From contig CAWGPF010000001.1 in assembly GCA_963824395.1 (NCBI GenBank), positions 620,001 to 684,000 of the forward strand: a stretch of 64,000 nucleotides of DNA, written 5' to 3'. This DNA comes from 13-2-20CM-66-19 sp963824395 (GTDB lineage: Bacteria > Pseudomonadota > Gammaproteobacteria > Steroidobacterales > Steroidobacteraceae). Under the pieces are notes generated by a model. The model did no database searches. It worked only from the letters and a program-made list of their open reading frames with translations, and had not been told where the DNA came from. The position numbers and the translations under genes were made by a program. Positions 23,937-32,304 of the stretch are shown piece after piece (the first letter of the stretch is position 1; the number at the start of each line of letters is the position of its first letter).

Positions 23937-25234
23937 GGCGCACCGCCGCGCCAGCGTCCCTGCAGCATGTCCAGCATATCGGCGATCTGCTGCCGGTCAC
24001 CAAGATTGCCGAGGTGGCCGCCGTGGTCGTAGACGGCGATGCGACCCGCGAGCGTCGTGCGCAGCCAGGCGAGCTCGGCAGCGTCCAGGATCAGGTCGTC
24101 GGAGTTGGTCTGCGCGTAGTAGTCACCGTCGCTCTGCAGCGCCGCGCCGATGATTGAAAGGCGGTTGCCCGCGACCAGGGAGTCGCGCGTGGCGCCGCTG
24201 CGGTGTGCCAGGTAGTACGGCGCAAACACCTGGTTGAAATAGTCATCGAAGGACTTGCCGAGCAGCTTCTGCGCCACCGCGGCGGTGGCGTCGCCCGGCT
24301 GTGGCGGATGCTGCGGATCGGTGACGATGCCGGTACCTGCATACAGGTCGCCCGCGTAGAAGAAGTCCACCAGCGCGAGACGGAAGGTCAGTGCTACGGC
24401 GGCGGCGAAATCGGCATCCGTGCGCAGCACCGCCGCGGCGGCCGCCATGATATTGGCGTCCTCGAGGCGCAGCTCGTCGGACGCACGATAGTAGTTTGCA
24501 AGGCGCGCGAACATGCGCCGGTACAGGCGGTCGACGTCCTCGGCGCCGTCGCCGATGCTCACCGTGAACAGCCGGTCGAGGCGGGCCATGGAATCGAACA
24601 GGCTCACCGGCGGATTGATCATCACCGCACGGTGGATCTTGAGGCGCTGCTCGCGGGCGTCGATGGCCTTCACCACCGCCGCGTGCGCTCCGCCGAGGGA
24701 GTAGCCGAGGATGTCGACCTCGGTGATGCGTACCCGCTTGGGCAGGCGCGCAATGATCTCGGCGGCCGCGGCATACAGGTCATGGCTATCCTGCATGAGA
24801 TCGCCCGCGACCCCGGTGCTGGAGGCTGCGGCGATGAAGCCGGGATTGGTGGGTGAGGGCATGGTGAGGACGTGGAAACCCGCAGCGTAGAGGATGGCGC
24901 GCAGCAGCGCCTGCTTGGCGGTATTGCCCTCAGCCCCGGTGCCGGCGATGACGATCGCGAGCGGCGCCGGCTGCTTCTGCGCCGAGAACCACACCCGCAG
25001 ACGCCGGTCGAACCACAGCACTCCCGGCAGCGGCCGCGCCCACGGCAGCTTGATGTCGATCTCCTGCAGCGGCACGGACGCCGGCAGCGGCGCGATGTCC
25101 TGGGGAGGGGTGCCGTAGACGGTGGCACGCAGCGCCGCCGAGTCGGCAAGTCCTGTGGGAGGGTCGTTGGCAGCCTGCGCGTTGAGCAGATGCAGCAGGC
25201 CGAAGAGCGCGCCCGCCGACCGGATGAACTTCAT
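23933..25234 (-). CDS. Exported alpha/beta hydrolase
   Basis: A 433-residue predicted serine hydrolase. The ATG at 25234 has an AAGGA 8 nt upstream and starts a signal peptide (MKFIRSAGALFGLLHLLNAQA). The nucleophile elbow is GYSLGG, following a VIAGTGAEG oxyanion-type loop; the catalytic His is probably in YDHGGHLGNLG near the C-terminus. The neighbours MlaA and DUF4105 suggest periplasmic action on phospholipid or another acyl ester. It overlaps mlaA by 4 bp and is first in the operon. Substrate is unknown. Confidence 0.75.
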   Translation of the reverse strand: MKFIRSAGALFGLLHLLNAQAANDPPTGLADSAALRATVYGTPPQDIAPLPASVPLQEIDIKLPWARPLPGVLWFDRRLRVWFSAQKQPAPLAIVIAGTGAEGNTAKQALLRAILYAAGFHVLTMPSPTNPGFIAAASSTGVAGDLMQDSHDLYAAAAEIIARLPKRVRITEVDILGYSLGGAHAAVVKAIDAREQRLKIHRAVMINPPVSLFDSMARLDRLFTVSIGDGAEDVDRLYRRMFARLANYYRASDELRLEDANIMAAAAAVLRTDADFAAAVALTFRLALVDFFYAGDLYAGTGIVTDPQHPPQPGDATAAVAQKLLGKSFDDYFNQVFAPYYLAHRSGATRDSLVAGNRLSIIGAALQSDGDYYAQTNSDDLILDAAELAWLRTTLAGRIAVYDHGGHLGNLGDRQQIADMLDMLQGRWRGGAP

Positions 25235-25617
25235 TCCGCAATCCTTCCCTGTCAGGCCGCGCCAGGCATCCCGCGCCTGAGCCATTCTTCACATCGCTAC
25301 AGCTGTTGTATCCGCCGCGGGCGCGCCAAGACGGTCAGCGCAACAAACATCCCGTAGGGTACCGGACAAGTCAATAGGTGAGCGCGCATAGCGGGCGGCG
25401 TTGCAGCTTCAGGTCGGATGCGCGGACGCGCACCGCGGCCGCGCTTCGGGGGACGGCAGGCTGATTCCTGATCGAACGCTCCGGGGTCAGGCAGCACGGG
25501 TGCTCCCCGGGGCAACGCCTCGCTCACCACGCGCCGCGCGCGCGGCGCACCGCACTCGCGCCGGCGCGCAGGCGGCGGGTACACTGAGCGTCAAGTGCGG
25601 CTGAGAAAGGCCCTGAC
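25235..25617. other. 383-bp divergent intergenic region
   Basis: This gap separates the hydrolase operon from the GNAT gene. On the minus strand AGTCAA read as TTGACT (25374-25369) is a good -35, but its partner GATGTT (25351-25346) is a weak -10, so the promoter call is tentative. The part nearest the GNAT gene is a very GC-rich run with alternating CG. I see no convincing gene or RNA in it. Confidence 0.4.
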
Positions 25618-26052
25618 GTGACTGAGATCCGAGCCCTCGAGGACAGCGATCGCGCCGCCTGGGAAGGCCTGTGGAAGGGCTACCTGCGCTTCTACCGGCA
25701 GCATTTGCCGCCGGAGATCACCGCGACGACCTTTGCGCGCCTGGTCACACCGGGGACGCCGCCCTACGCGCTGGTCGCGGTAAGTGAGGGGCGGCTGGCC
25801 GGGTTCGTGCACTACCTGTTCCACTCCTCCACCTGGTCACTCAGGGACAACTGTTATCTGGAGGACCTGTTCGTCGACCCGACCGTACGCGGCGCAGGCA
25901 TCGGTCGCGCGCTCATTCAGGCGGTGTACGCGGCGGCCGATGCCGCACAGGCGGCCTCGGTGTACTGGATGACGCAGGAGTTCAATGCCGACGGGCGCGC
26001 CCTCTATGACACTCTGGCACGCCGCACCTCGTTCATCCGCTACGAGCGCTGA
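25618..26052 (+). CDS. GNAT-family N-acetyltransferase
   Basis: A single-domain acetyltransferase of 144 residues. The acetyl-CoA loop is VRGAGIGRALIQAVY, preceded by the strand LEDLFVDP. The C-terminal NADGRALYDTLARRTSFIRYER is a common ending of this subfamily. It starts at GTG with GAAAGG seven nt upstream. The gene stands alone, convergent with the following membrane-protein gene across 6 bp. The acceptor amine is not known. Confidence 0.88.
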   Translation: MTEIRALEDSDRAAWEGLWKGYLRFYRQHLPPEITATTFARLVTPGTPPYALVAVSEGRLAGFVHYLFHSSTWSLRDNCYLEDLFVDPTVRGAGIGRALIQAVYAAADAAQAASVYWMTQEFNADGRALYDTLARRTSFIRYER

Positions 26053-26058
26053 GCGTTC

Positions 26059-26595
26059 CTAGGCGGCCGGCGGCGGGGCCGTCTGCGGCTCCGCGCGCGC
26101 CCGTCCGTACCAGCGCAGCAGCCCGGCGGCATACGTGCAGTAGTACCCGGCCAGCGTCCCCAGGAGCAGTAGCGTCAGCGGCGTCAGGGACTGCCCGGCC
26201 GGCGGGCCGCCGCCCATGCCCGGAACGCCGATGATGACGAAGCGATAGGCGATGCGGCACACGAGCAGCGTGGAGAGCGCGATGCCCAGGTGCGCACTCG
26301 GAGTGTAGAAGTAGCCCTCCGGGGTGACTTCAAAGCGCGTCAGGCGCTGCCCGAGCACGCCGAGGCCGACGCCCACCGCCACGCCCGCCCACAGCGAGCC
26401 TTCCGAAAGCGCGTGCGTCATGGTGGCAAACCCCAGCAGCACGAGCAGCAGCGGAAACACGCACAGGGTGATCCAGGGACGCGCCGGCCGGAACTTCTGG
26501 CGGCCGATGTTGCGGCGGATGCGCGCGTACAGTCGCCAGGCGATCAGGGCGATGATGGCCGCGGTGGTCAGTGCGTGAGTCGTCTGGGGTGTCAT
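26059..26595 (-). CDS. Small polytopic membrane protein, unknown function
   Basis: A 178-residue protein with about five hydrophobic segments (roughly 10-22, 42-62, 66-82, 104-122 and 138-160). A basic loop ARIRRNIGRQKFRPARP follows the first one. The C-terminal tail is Pro/Ala-rich and soluble. I do not recognise a family with confidence; the RRNIGRQ loop is loosely like CcdC/DUF1453 proteins. It is convergent with the GNAT gene and diverges from the RidA-like gene. Confidence 0.65.
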   Translation of the reverse strand: MTPQTTHALTTAAIIALIAWRLYARIRRNIGRQKFRPARPWITLCVFPLLLVLLGFATMTHALSEGSLWAGVAVGVGLGVLGQRLTRFEVTPEGYFYTPSAHLGIALSTLLVCRIAYRFVIIGVPGMGGGPPAGQSLTPLTLLLLGTLAGYYCTYAAGLLRWYGRARAEPQTAPPPAA

Positions 26596-26810
26596 CGGCG
26601 GTCCGGAGCTCCCTGCCGCGGAACTGTATCGGGTGAAACGGCCGCAGATGCTGCGGCGTGCGGCATTATGTGGGCACCAGGTGCCGCGCGCAAAGGCGCG
26701 CCGCAGTCGGGCCGCGTGTTGGCGCAGCGGCGGCGAATAGCTACGCTAGCCCGTGCGCCCGGTGCGACACCCACCGGGCGCTGCCCCGTTGCCGCCTGGA
26801 GATCCCCCGG

Positions 26811-27287
26811 ATGCCTGACCAGACTCCCCCCCGCTTCGCCACCGACCGTCGTAGCGTTGCGCTCTGCGCCGCCATGCTCGCGCTGCTCTGCGGCTGCACC
26901 ACGCCCCGCGCTCCCCAGGCCGAGTACTTCCCCTCGAGCGTCCGGAACGCGCCGTTCTCAGCCGCCGTGCGCGTCGGGGAGGTCGTGTACCTCTCGGGCC
27001 AGATCGGCATCGGTGCCGATGGCAAGCTGCCCGCTGATTTCACCGCGCAGGCGCAGCAGACGATGGTGAACGTTGCGGGCGCACTCAAGCAGGCCGGACT
27101 CACCTTCGATGACGTCTTCAAGTGCACCGTGATGCTCGCCGACATGTCGCACTGGGAGGACTTCAACCGCATCTACGTCGGCTACTTCAAGGCGGGGGCG
27201 CTGCCGGCGCGCAGCGCCGTGGGCGCCAACGGCCTCGCGCGCGGTGCGCTGGTCGAGCTCGAGTGCCTGGCACGCGCGCGCCGCTGA
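26811..27287 (+). CDS. RidA-family protein with lipoprotein signal
   Basis: A 158-residue protein. Residues 45-157 form a RidA (YjgF) domain, with VVYLSGQIGIGADGKLP, the QTMVNVAGALKQAGLTFDDV helix and a C-terminal stretch ending LVELECLARARR. RidA enzymes hydrolyse reactive enamines and carry a conserved late Arg, seen here in LPARSAVGA. Unusually, the N-terminus has a hydrophobic segment with a lipobox-like LCGC (Cys near residue 29), so the protein may sit outside the cytoplasm. The start has a GGAG about 9 nt upstream. Confidence 0.82.
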   Translation: MPDQTPPRFATDRRSVALCAAMLALLCGCTTPRAPQAEYFPSSVRNAPFSAAVRVGEVVYLSGQIGIGADGKLPADFTAQAQQTMVNVAGALKQAGLTFDDVFKCTVMLADMSHWEDFNRIYVGYFKAGALPARSAVGANGLARGALVELECLARARR

Positions 27288-27289
27288 GC

Positions 27290-27394
27290 GTGATCGGCGC
27301 CGCCCGCATCGGCGGCACCCTGCTGCGTCGCCTCGGTCAGCCCGGGGTGACCGGAGAGATCCTCGCAGGACTGCCGCTCGGCCCGTCACCCTGA
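27290..27394 (+). pseudogene. Fragment resembling the first helix of a CPA2 cation:proton antiporter
   Basis: In the frame following the RidA-like stop, 34 codons read VIGAARIGGTLLRRLGQPGV then TGEILAGLPLGPS before a stop. The G-Q-P-x-V-x-G-E-I-x-A-G-x-x-L-G-P-S pattern is the conserved beginning of Kef/NapA-type monovalent cation:proton antiporters. Nothing of the remaining ~350 residues follows, since the AGE gene begins on the other strand at 27434. It is best read as a decayed remnant. Confidence 0.5.
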
Positions 27395-27433
27395 AGTACC
27401 TGTCGCCGCGCGCCGGCTACCCGATGGGCGCGC

Positions 27434-28591
27434 CTAGCGGGACGGGATCGCCCCGGGCGGCAGGCTCGCGACCGCGGCGTGAAGCTCGCTGATCGCCGCG
27501 ACGATATGGTAGAAGCTGCTGGCCGGTGCCGGCTCGGCCACGAACTGATCCTTGAGCGTCAGGCGGTCGTGCCACAGCCCCGCCGGCACGTCCGCAAGGT
27601 AACGCAGCAGCGCCCCGGCCGCCTCTACCGCCGCCGGCCAGCAGCGCGGCTCGCTCATCGCCAGGCGTGCGTTGGCCTTCAGTCGCTCCGTCTGCGGCCA
27701 CAGGCGCGCCTCGCCATCCTGCACGCTCAGATCCTGGTGCAGTCCGTTGATGGCGATGCCACGGTGCACGCCATGCTCCTCGGCGACCTGGATGAGACGC
27801 ACCGCGGCCTGCTGCGGCAGCGCCCCACCGCAGCGCTGCAGCAACCACGACCATTCGAACAGGTGCCCGGGTTCCACGAGCTGCGCATCGGCTGCGACGG
27901 GGCGCCAGTGTTCACCAAAGCGCTCGAGCAGCGCACCGCTTGAGGGGTCGATGAAGCTCTCGAGCGCAAGCTCGCTGAGCTCGGCGACCAGCTGCGCCCA
28001 GGCCGGCGCGCTGCTCACCTCGCGCCACGAGAGCGCCGCCTCCAGCAGGTGCATGTGCGGATTGGCGAGCAGCGGCAGCCGCTCGGGTACGCCCGAGTAG
28101 TAGCCCGCGCCGCCGCGCCGCAGCAGCCGCTCGAGCGCCGCGTGCAGCTGCTCGGCCTCCTCGGCGAGGCGTGCCCCTGGTCCGAGCACCTTCTGGCTCT
28201 CGGCGAGCGCCAAGAGCACGAACGCCTGGTCATACAGGAAAGCGCGCTCATCGAGCGCCCGACCTCCCGGGGCGCACAGGCAGCGGAACAGGCCATCGGT
28301 ACGACGGTAGTACTTGAGAAAGTGTTCAAGGCCACCCGCCACCAGCGGCTGCGGATCGCCGCTCCAGCCGAGCGCCCGGGCATTGGCGAACACGTAGACC
28401 TGGCGCACCTGCACGCGCGCACGCCGGCCGTCTGAGGCGACCGGTCCGTGCTCCGTGAGCCGCTCATGGAAGCCACCGTGCACGGCGTCATAGCCGGCCT
28501 GCGCCCAGCGCGGCAGCGCTGACTGCGTCAGCCAGCTGCGAAGCTGTGCGGACAGCTGCCGCGCGGCGCTCTGGGCATCCACATCCCCCAC
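27434..28591 (-). CDS. AGE-family (N-acylglucosamine 2-epimerase-like) isomerase
   Basis: An (alpha/alpha)6-barrel enzyme of about 385 residues. Family motifs are RQVYVFANARALGW, DQAFVLLALAESQ, the catalytic-His stretch NPHMHLLEAALSW, PGHLFEWSWLL and the late SSFYHIVAAISELH. AGE enzymes interconvert sugars at C2 (GlcNAc/ManNAc, mannose/fructose or cellobiose-type substrates). The start is uncertain: TTG 28612, GTG 28591 or GTG 28582 are all possible. The gene directly follows a FucP-type transporter, so the imported sugar is its likely substrate. Confidence 0.85.
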   Translation of the reverse strand: MGDVDAQSAARQLSAQLRSWLTQSALPRWAQAGYDAVHGGFHERLTEHGPVASDGRRARVQVRQVYVFANARALGWSGDPQPLVAGGLEHFLKYYRRTDGLFRCLCAPGGRALDERAFLYDQAFVLLALAESQKVLGPGARLAEEAEQLHAALERLLRRGGAGYYSGVPERLPLLANPHMHLLEAALSWREVSSAPAWAQLVAELSELALESFIDPSSGALLERFGEHWRPVAADAQLVEPGHLFEWSWLLQRCGGALPQQAAVRLIQVAEEHGVHRGIAINGLHQDLSVQDGEARLWPQTERLKANARLAMSEPRCWPAAVEAAGALLRYLADVPAGLWHDRLTLKDQFVAEPAPASSFYHIVAAISELHAAVASLPPGAIPSR

Positions 28592-28601
28592 GGCGGCGCT
28601 C

Positions 28602-29924
28602 TCAGACGGCAACGACGCTCGCCCCGGAGTGGCGCGGTGCGGGCTGCGCCCGCGCCGCGGCAAAGGCGAAGGCGCTGATGCCGAGGTAGGCACCGAGCGG
28701 CACGACGTACGCGGGGCGCAGGTTGTGCATGGCGTCGGCGATGTGGGCGGCGATGTAGGGCAGCACTGCGCCACCGATGATCGCCATGCACAGCAGGCCC
28801 GAGGTCGCCGACTCCGAGGCACTCGAGCGCTCGAGCGTGAGGGTGAAGATCACCGGAAACATGATGGAGTTCATGAGCCCGACGCTCAACGCCGCCACGC
28901 CCGCAGCCTCGCCCGGGGCGAGCCGCACGATCAGGCACAGGAGCGCCGCGCACGCGGCCGCGGCGCCCAGCAGATGACCGGCGTTGATCCGGCGCAGCAG
29001 CGCGCTGCCAATGAAGCGGCCGACCATCGCCCCGCCCCAGTAGAAGCTCACCAGCCGGCCGGCCTTCTCCAGCGGTACGCCGAACACGTCCGGCTGATTG
29101 AGGAAGTTGGTGAGGTAGCTGCCGATCGACACCTCCGCGCCGACGTAAAGAAAGATCGCCAGCGCGCCGAGCAGCGCCCAGCGCGAGCGCAGCGCCCGGC
29201 CGATGGAATCATCCTCACCCTGGGCGAGGAGCGGTGCGGCGGCCTCGAGCCGCCCGCGCACCCGCCAGATGAAGAACGCCAGCAGCGCGATCAGTATGGC
29301 AATGCCGAAGAAGGCCGTGTCGATGTGCCCGAGTGACTCGGTGCGCTGCGCCGCCGTGGCGGCGACGCCGGCTTGCGCGGCGAACATGCCGCCGGCCAGC
29401 ACCAGCGAGGCCACGAGGAACGGGGCGATGGTGGTCCCGAGGGAGTTGAAGGCCTGCGAGAACGTCAGCCGGAAGTGAGCACCGGCGGGCGCCCCGAGCT
29501 CCGCCGCGAGCGGGTTGGCGGCGACCTGCAGGATGGTGATGCCGCTGGCGATGATGAAGAGCGCCACCAGCACGATCGCGAAGGTCTCGAAGTGCGTGGC
29601 CACCGGGATCAGGAGGCAGCCGCAGATCATGATGAGGAGCGCCAGCACGATCGAGGCAGGATAGCCGGCGCGGCGCACGATCCCGGCCGCCGGCAGGGAC
29701 ACCACGCCGTAGGCGATGAAGAAGGCAAACGGGGTGAGCGCAGCCTCGCGGTAGGAGAGGCTGAAGATCGCCTTGAGCGCTGCGATCAGCGGGTCGATGG
29801 AGGCGGTGATGAAGCCCCACGCGAAGAACAGCGTGGTGATCGATGCGAAGGCACCACGCTGTGCAGCCGCGCCACTCATCAGCGGCGCACCGCGCACCGC
29901 AGTCCCGGGACCCCCTACACCCAT
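28602..29924 (-). CDS. FucP/GluP-type sugar:H+ symporter (MFS)
   Basis: A 440-residue, 12-TM transporter. The first helix FFAWGFITASIDPLIAALK and the ITILQVAANPLAAELGAP segment are typical of the fucose/glucose-galactose:proton symporter family, as is the later EVSIGSYLTNFL. The start is uncertain between ATG 29924 and ATG 29879; the frame also remains open beyond 29924. It is followed by the AGE-family gene with about 10 bp between them. Together they suggest uptake and isomerisation of a hexose or amino sugar, apart from the C1 genes upstream. Confidence 0.85.
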   Translation of the reverse strand: MGVGGPGTAVRGAPLMSGAAAQRGAFASITTLFFAWGFITASIDPLIAALKAIFSLSYREAALTPFAFFIAYGVVSLPAAGIVRRAGYPASIVLALLIMICGCLLIPVATHFETFAIVLVALFIIASGITILQVAANPLAAELGAPAGAHFRLTFSQAFNSLGTTIAPFLVASLVLAGGMFAAQAGVAATAAQRTESLGHIDTAFFGIAILIALLAFFIWRVRGRLEAAAPLLAQGEDDSIGRALRSRWALLGALAIFLYVGAEVSIGSYLTNFLNQPDVFGVPLEKAGRLVSFYWGGAMVGRFIGSALLRRINAGHLLGAAAACAALLCLIVRLAPGEAAGVAALSVGLMNSIMFPVIFTLTLERSSASESATSGLLCMAIIGGAVLPYIAAHIADAMHNLRPAYVVPLGAYLGISAFAFAAARAQPAPRHSGASVVAV

Positions 29925-29991
29925 ATCAGCGCCCGCTCCAGCCGTTGCACGGGCGTTAGCATAACCGCCAGCGGCGCGTGCGCGGGCAGCT

Positions 29992-31047
29992 TCAGTCCGG
30001 GGCGCGGGCCACGGCGATCCCCCAGGGGCTGCCGCCGACCGGGATCCGGGCATCCACGTGCCCGCTCTTGAGGTCCACCACCGAGACGTCCCCGGAGGGC
30101 CCGTTGGCGGTATAGGCCTTGAGCCCATCGTGGCTGAGCGCGATGCCCCAGGGGCGCTGGCCGACCTTGGGGAAGGTGCGGGTTACGCGCCCGTCCTGCG
30201 CGTCCACCTCCAGCACCGCGCCGTAACGCCCGGTGGTCACGTAGAGGTACCTGCCGTCCGGGGAGACGATGCCCATCGGGCGCACCACCTGCGGATCCCC
30301 GAGCGAAATGCTGCGCACCACCTTGTAGTCCTCGGTGCTGAAGACCGTGAGCGAGCCGCCGAACTCATTGGTCACATAGCCGCGATGGCTGGCGGGCAGC
30401 AGCAGGATCGCCCGCGGACGCTTGTCGGTGGGGATCTGCGCCAGCACCTTCATATCTTTCGCGTCCACCACGTAGACGCTGTTGGAAGTCTCGCAGGTGA
30501 CGTAGACGATGCGCTCGTCCGCACTCACCGCGACGCCCTCGGGCTCGGAGCCGACCGCGACCGTGCGCGTCACCGCACCCTTAACGAGGTCCACCTCCGA
30601 GAGCTGCCCGGTGTCCTCGTTCGACACGTACAGGCTCCTGCCACCGCGGCTGAGCGCGAAGGTCTCCGGGTCCGCGCCACTCTGCAGGGTACTGCTGAGC
30701 TTCTGCGACTTCAGCTCGACGACGCCGATGCCGTCGTAGCGGCGGTCCGGCGGCGGCAGCTTCGATTCATCCACGTTCGGGCCGCCCATGGGGGAGCCTG
30801 AGAGCGCGACGTACACCCGCGCGCCGTCCGGGGACACCTGGATGCCGCGCGGCCGCTTGCCCACCGGAATGCGGGCGATGACGGCGGCGCTTTGCGGATC
30901 GACGATGACGACGTTGCCACCGCGCTCATCGGAGACGTACACGCGCTCGGGCGTCGCCGGCGCGGCTGCCAACGCCGCGGATGCAACCGCGGCCAGCGCG
31001 GTGGCCAGGCGAAGCCAGGCCCGGCGGATTGAGGAGTCATGGGTCAT
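29992..31047 (-). CDS. PQQ-catabolism-associated YVTN beta-propeller protein
   Basis: A 351-residue exported protein: a signal peptide (cleavage near ALAAAP) and about seven beta-propeller blades with repeated YVSDERGG-, YVTNEFGG- and VSPDGRYLYV-type motifs. This blade pattern with an N-terminal VYVSDERGGNVVIVD belongs to the beta-propeller found beside quinoprotein dehydrogenase genes. Its position 27 bp after frmA and near xoxF fits that link. The biochemical role of the family is unknown; a periplasmic scaffold or redox partner is possible. Confidence 0.85.
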   Translation of the reverse strand: MTHDSSIRRAWLRLATALAAVASAALAAAPATPERVYVSDERGGNVVIVDPQSAAVIARIPVGKRPRGIQVSPDGARVYVALSGSPMGGPNVDESKLPPPDRRYDGIGVVELKSQKLSSTLQSGADPETFALSRGGRSLYVSNEDTGQLSEVDLVKGAVTRTVAVGSEPEGVAVSADERIVYVTCETSNSVYVVDAKDMKVLAQIPTDKRPRAILLLPASHRGYVTNEFGGSLTVFSTEDYKVVRSISLGDPQVVRPMGIVSPDGRYLYVTTGRYGAVLEVDAQDGRVTRTFPKVGQRPWGIALSHDGLKAYTANGPSGDVSVVDLKSGHVDARIPVGGSPWGIAVARAPD

Positions 31048-31074
31048 GGGGCAGATCCTGTGTGAGCCAGCGGC

Positions 31075-32184
31075 TCAGTAGGTGACGACGGTGCGGATGG
31101 ACTCACCGGAGTGCATGAGATCGAAGGCGTCGTTGATCTTCTCCAGCGGCAGCACGTGGGTGATCAGAGGATCGATCGCGATCTTCTTGTCCATGTACCA
31201 GTCGACGATCTTCGGTACCTCGGTGCGCCCGCGCACCCCGCCAAAGGCCGTGCCCTTCCACACCCGACCGGTCACGAGCTGGAACGGCCGCGTCGCGATC
31301 TCCTGGCCCGCTCCGGCCACCCCGATCACCACCGACACCCCCCAGCCACGGTGACAGCACTCCAGCGCCTGGCGCATCAGCTTCACGTTCCCCACGCACT
31401 CGAAGCTGTAGTCCGCACCCCCATCGGTCAGCCCCACCAGGTGCGCCACCAAGTCCCCTTCCACCTCCTTCGGGTTCACAAAATGCGTCATCCCAAACTG
31501 CTCCGCCAGCGCCTTGCGCTTCGCATTCAGGTCCACCCCGATGATCTTGTTCGCCCCCGCCAGACGCGCCCCCTGAATGACGTTCAGCCCTATGCCCCCT
31601 AAGCCAAACACCACCACGTTCGCCCCGGGCTCCACCTTCGCAGTCTTGATCACCGCCCCGATCCCCGTCGTCACCCCGCACCCGATGTAGCACACCTTCT
31701 CGAACGGGGCGTCCTCGCGGATCTTCGCCACCGCAATCTCCGGCAGCACCGTGTAGTTGGAGAACGTCGAGCACCCCATGTAGTGGTACACCGGCTCCTT
31801 GCCCAAGTGAAAGCGCGTCGTGCCATCGGGCATCACCCCTTTACCCTGGGTCGCGCGGATCGCCGTGCACAGGTTCGTCTTCTGCGAGGTGCAGCTCTTG
31901 CACTGGCGGCACTCGGGGGTATAAAGCGGAATCACGTGATCGCCCTTCTTCACAGACGTCACCCCGGGCCCCACGTCCACCACAATCCCCGCCCCCTCAT
32001 GACCGAGCACCGAGGGGAACAGCCCCTCAGGATCTGCTCCCGAGCGCGTGAACTCATCCGTGTGGCACACCCCGGTCGCCTTCAACTCCACCAGCACCTC
32101 TCCTGCCTTCGGGCCATCCAGGTCCAGCGTCACAATCTCAAGAGGCTTGCCAGCTCCCGTGGCTATCGCGGCACGTGTTTTCAT
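31075..32184 (-). CDS. frmA: S-(hydroxymethyl)glutathione dehydrogenase (class III ADH)
   Basis: A zinc alcohol dehydrogenase of 369 residues that oxidises S-hydroxymethylglutathione to S-formylglutathione with NAD+. Catalytic zinc ligands are in GVCHTDEFT and GHEGAGIV; the structural zinc has four Cys in CRQCKSCTSQKTNLC. The NAD loop is FGLGGIGLNVIQGARLAGA. It acts on the adduct promoted by Gfa, encoded just upstream, in methanol-derived formaldehyde oxidation. A strong terminator separates the two, so frmA probably has its own promoter. Codon use includes TTA and ATA, rare in the neighbouring genes. No S-formylglutathione hydrolase gene is seen here. Confidence 0.95.
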   Translation of the reverse strand: MKTRAAIATGAGKPLEIVTLDLDGPKAGEVLVELKATGVCHTDEFTRSGADPEGLFPSVLGHEGAGIVVDVGPGVTSVKKGDHVIPLYTPECRQCKSCTSQKTNLCTAIRATQGKGVMPDGTTRFHLGKEPVYHYMGCSTFSNYTVLPEIAVAKIREDAPFEKVCYIGCGVTTGIGAVIKTAKVEPGANVVVFGLGGIGLNVIQGARLAGANKIIGVDLNAKRKALAEQFGMTHFVNPKEVEGDLVAHLVGLTDGGADYSFECVGNVKLMRQALECCHRGWGVSVVIGVAGAGQEIATRPFQLVTGRVWKGTAFGGVRGRTEVPKIVDWYMDKKIAIDPLITHVLPLEKINDAFDLMHSGESIRTVVTY

Positions 32185-32242
32185 GGCTTCGATTCCTGAT
32201 ACGAAAAGTAATAAGTTCCAGCGTAGATGCGGCCCGGCGGCC

Positions 32243-32281
32243 GATAAATAAAGGCCCCGCGCAGTGCCTGCGCGGGGCCTT
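32243..32281 (-). terminator. Rho-independent terminator after gfa
   Basis: A perfect 13-bp stem (32251-32263 with 32269-32281) encloses a 5-nt loop. Read on the minus strand it is followed by TTTATTTATC. It lies 23 bp beyond the gfa stop and ends the upstream C1 operon. Confidence 0.85.
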
Positions 32282-32304
32282 CGGTCGTCAGGCTTGCGAC
32301 AACC

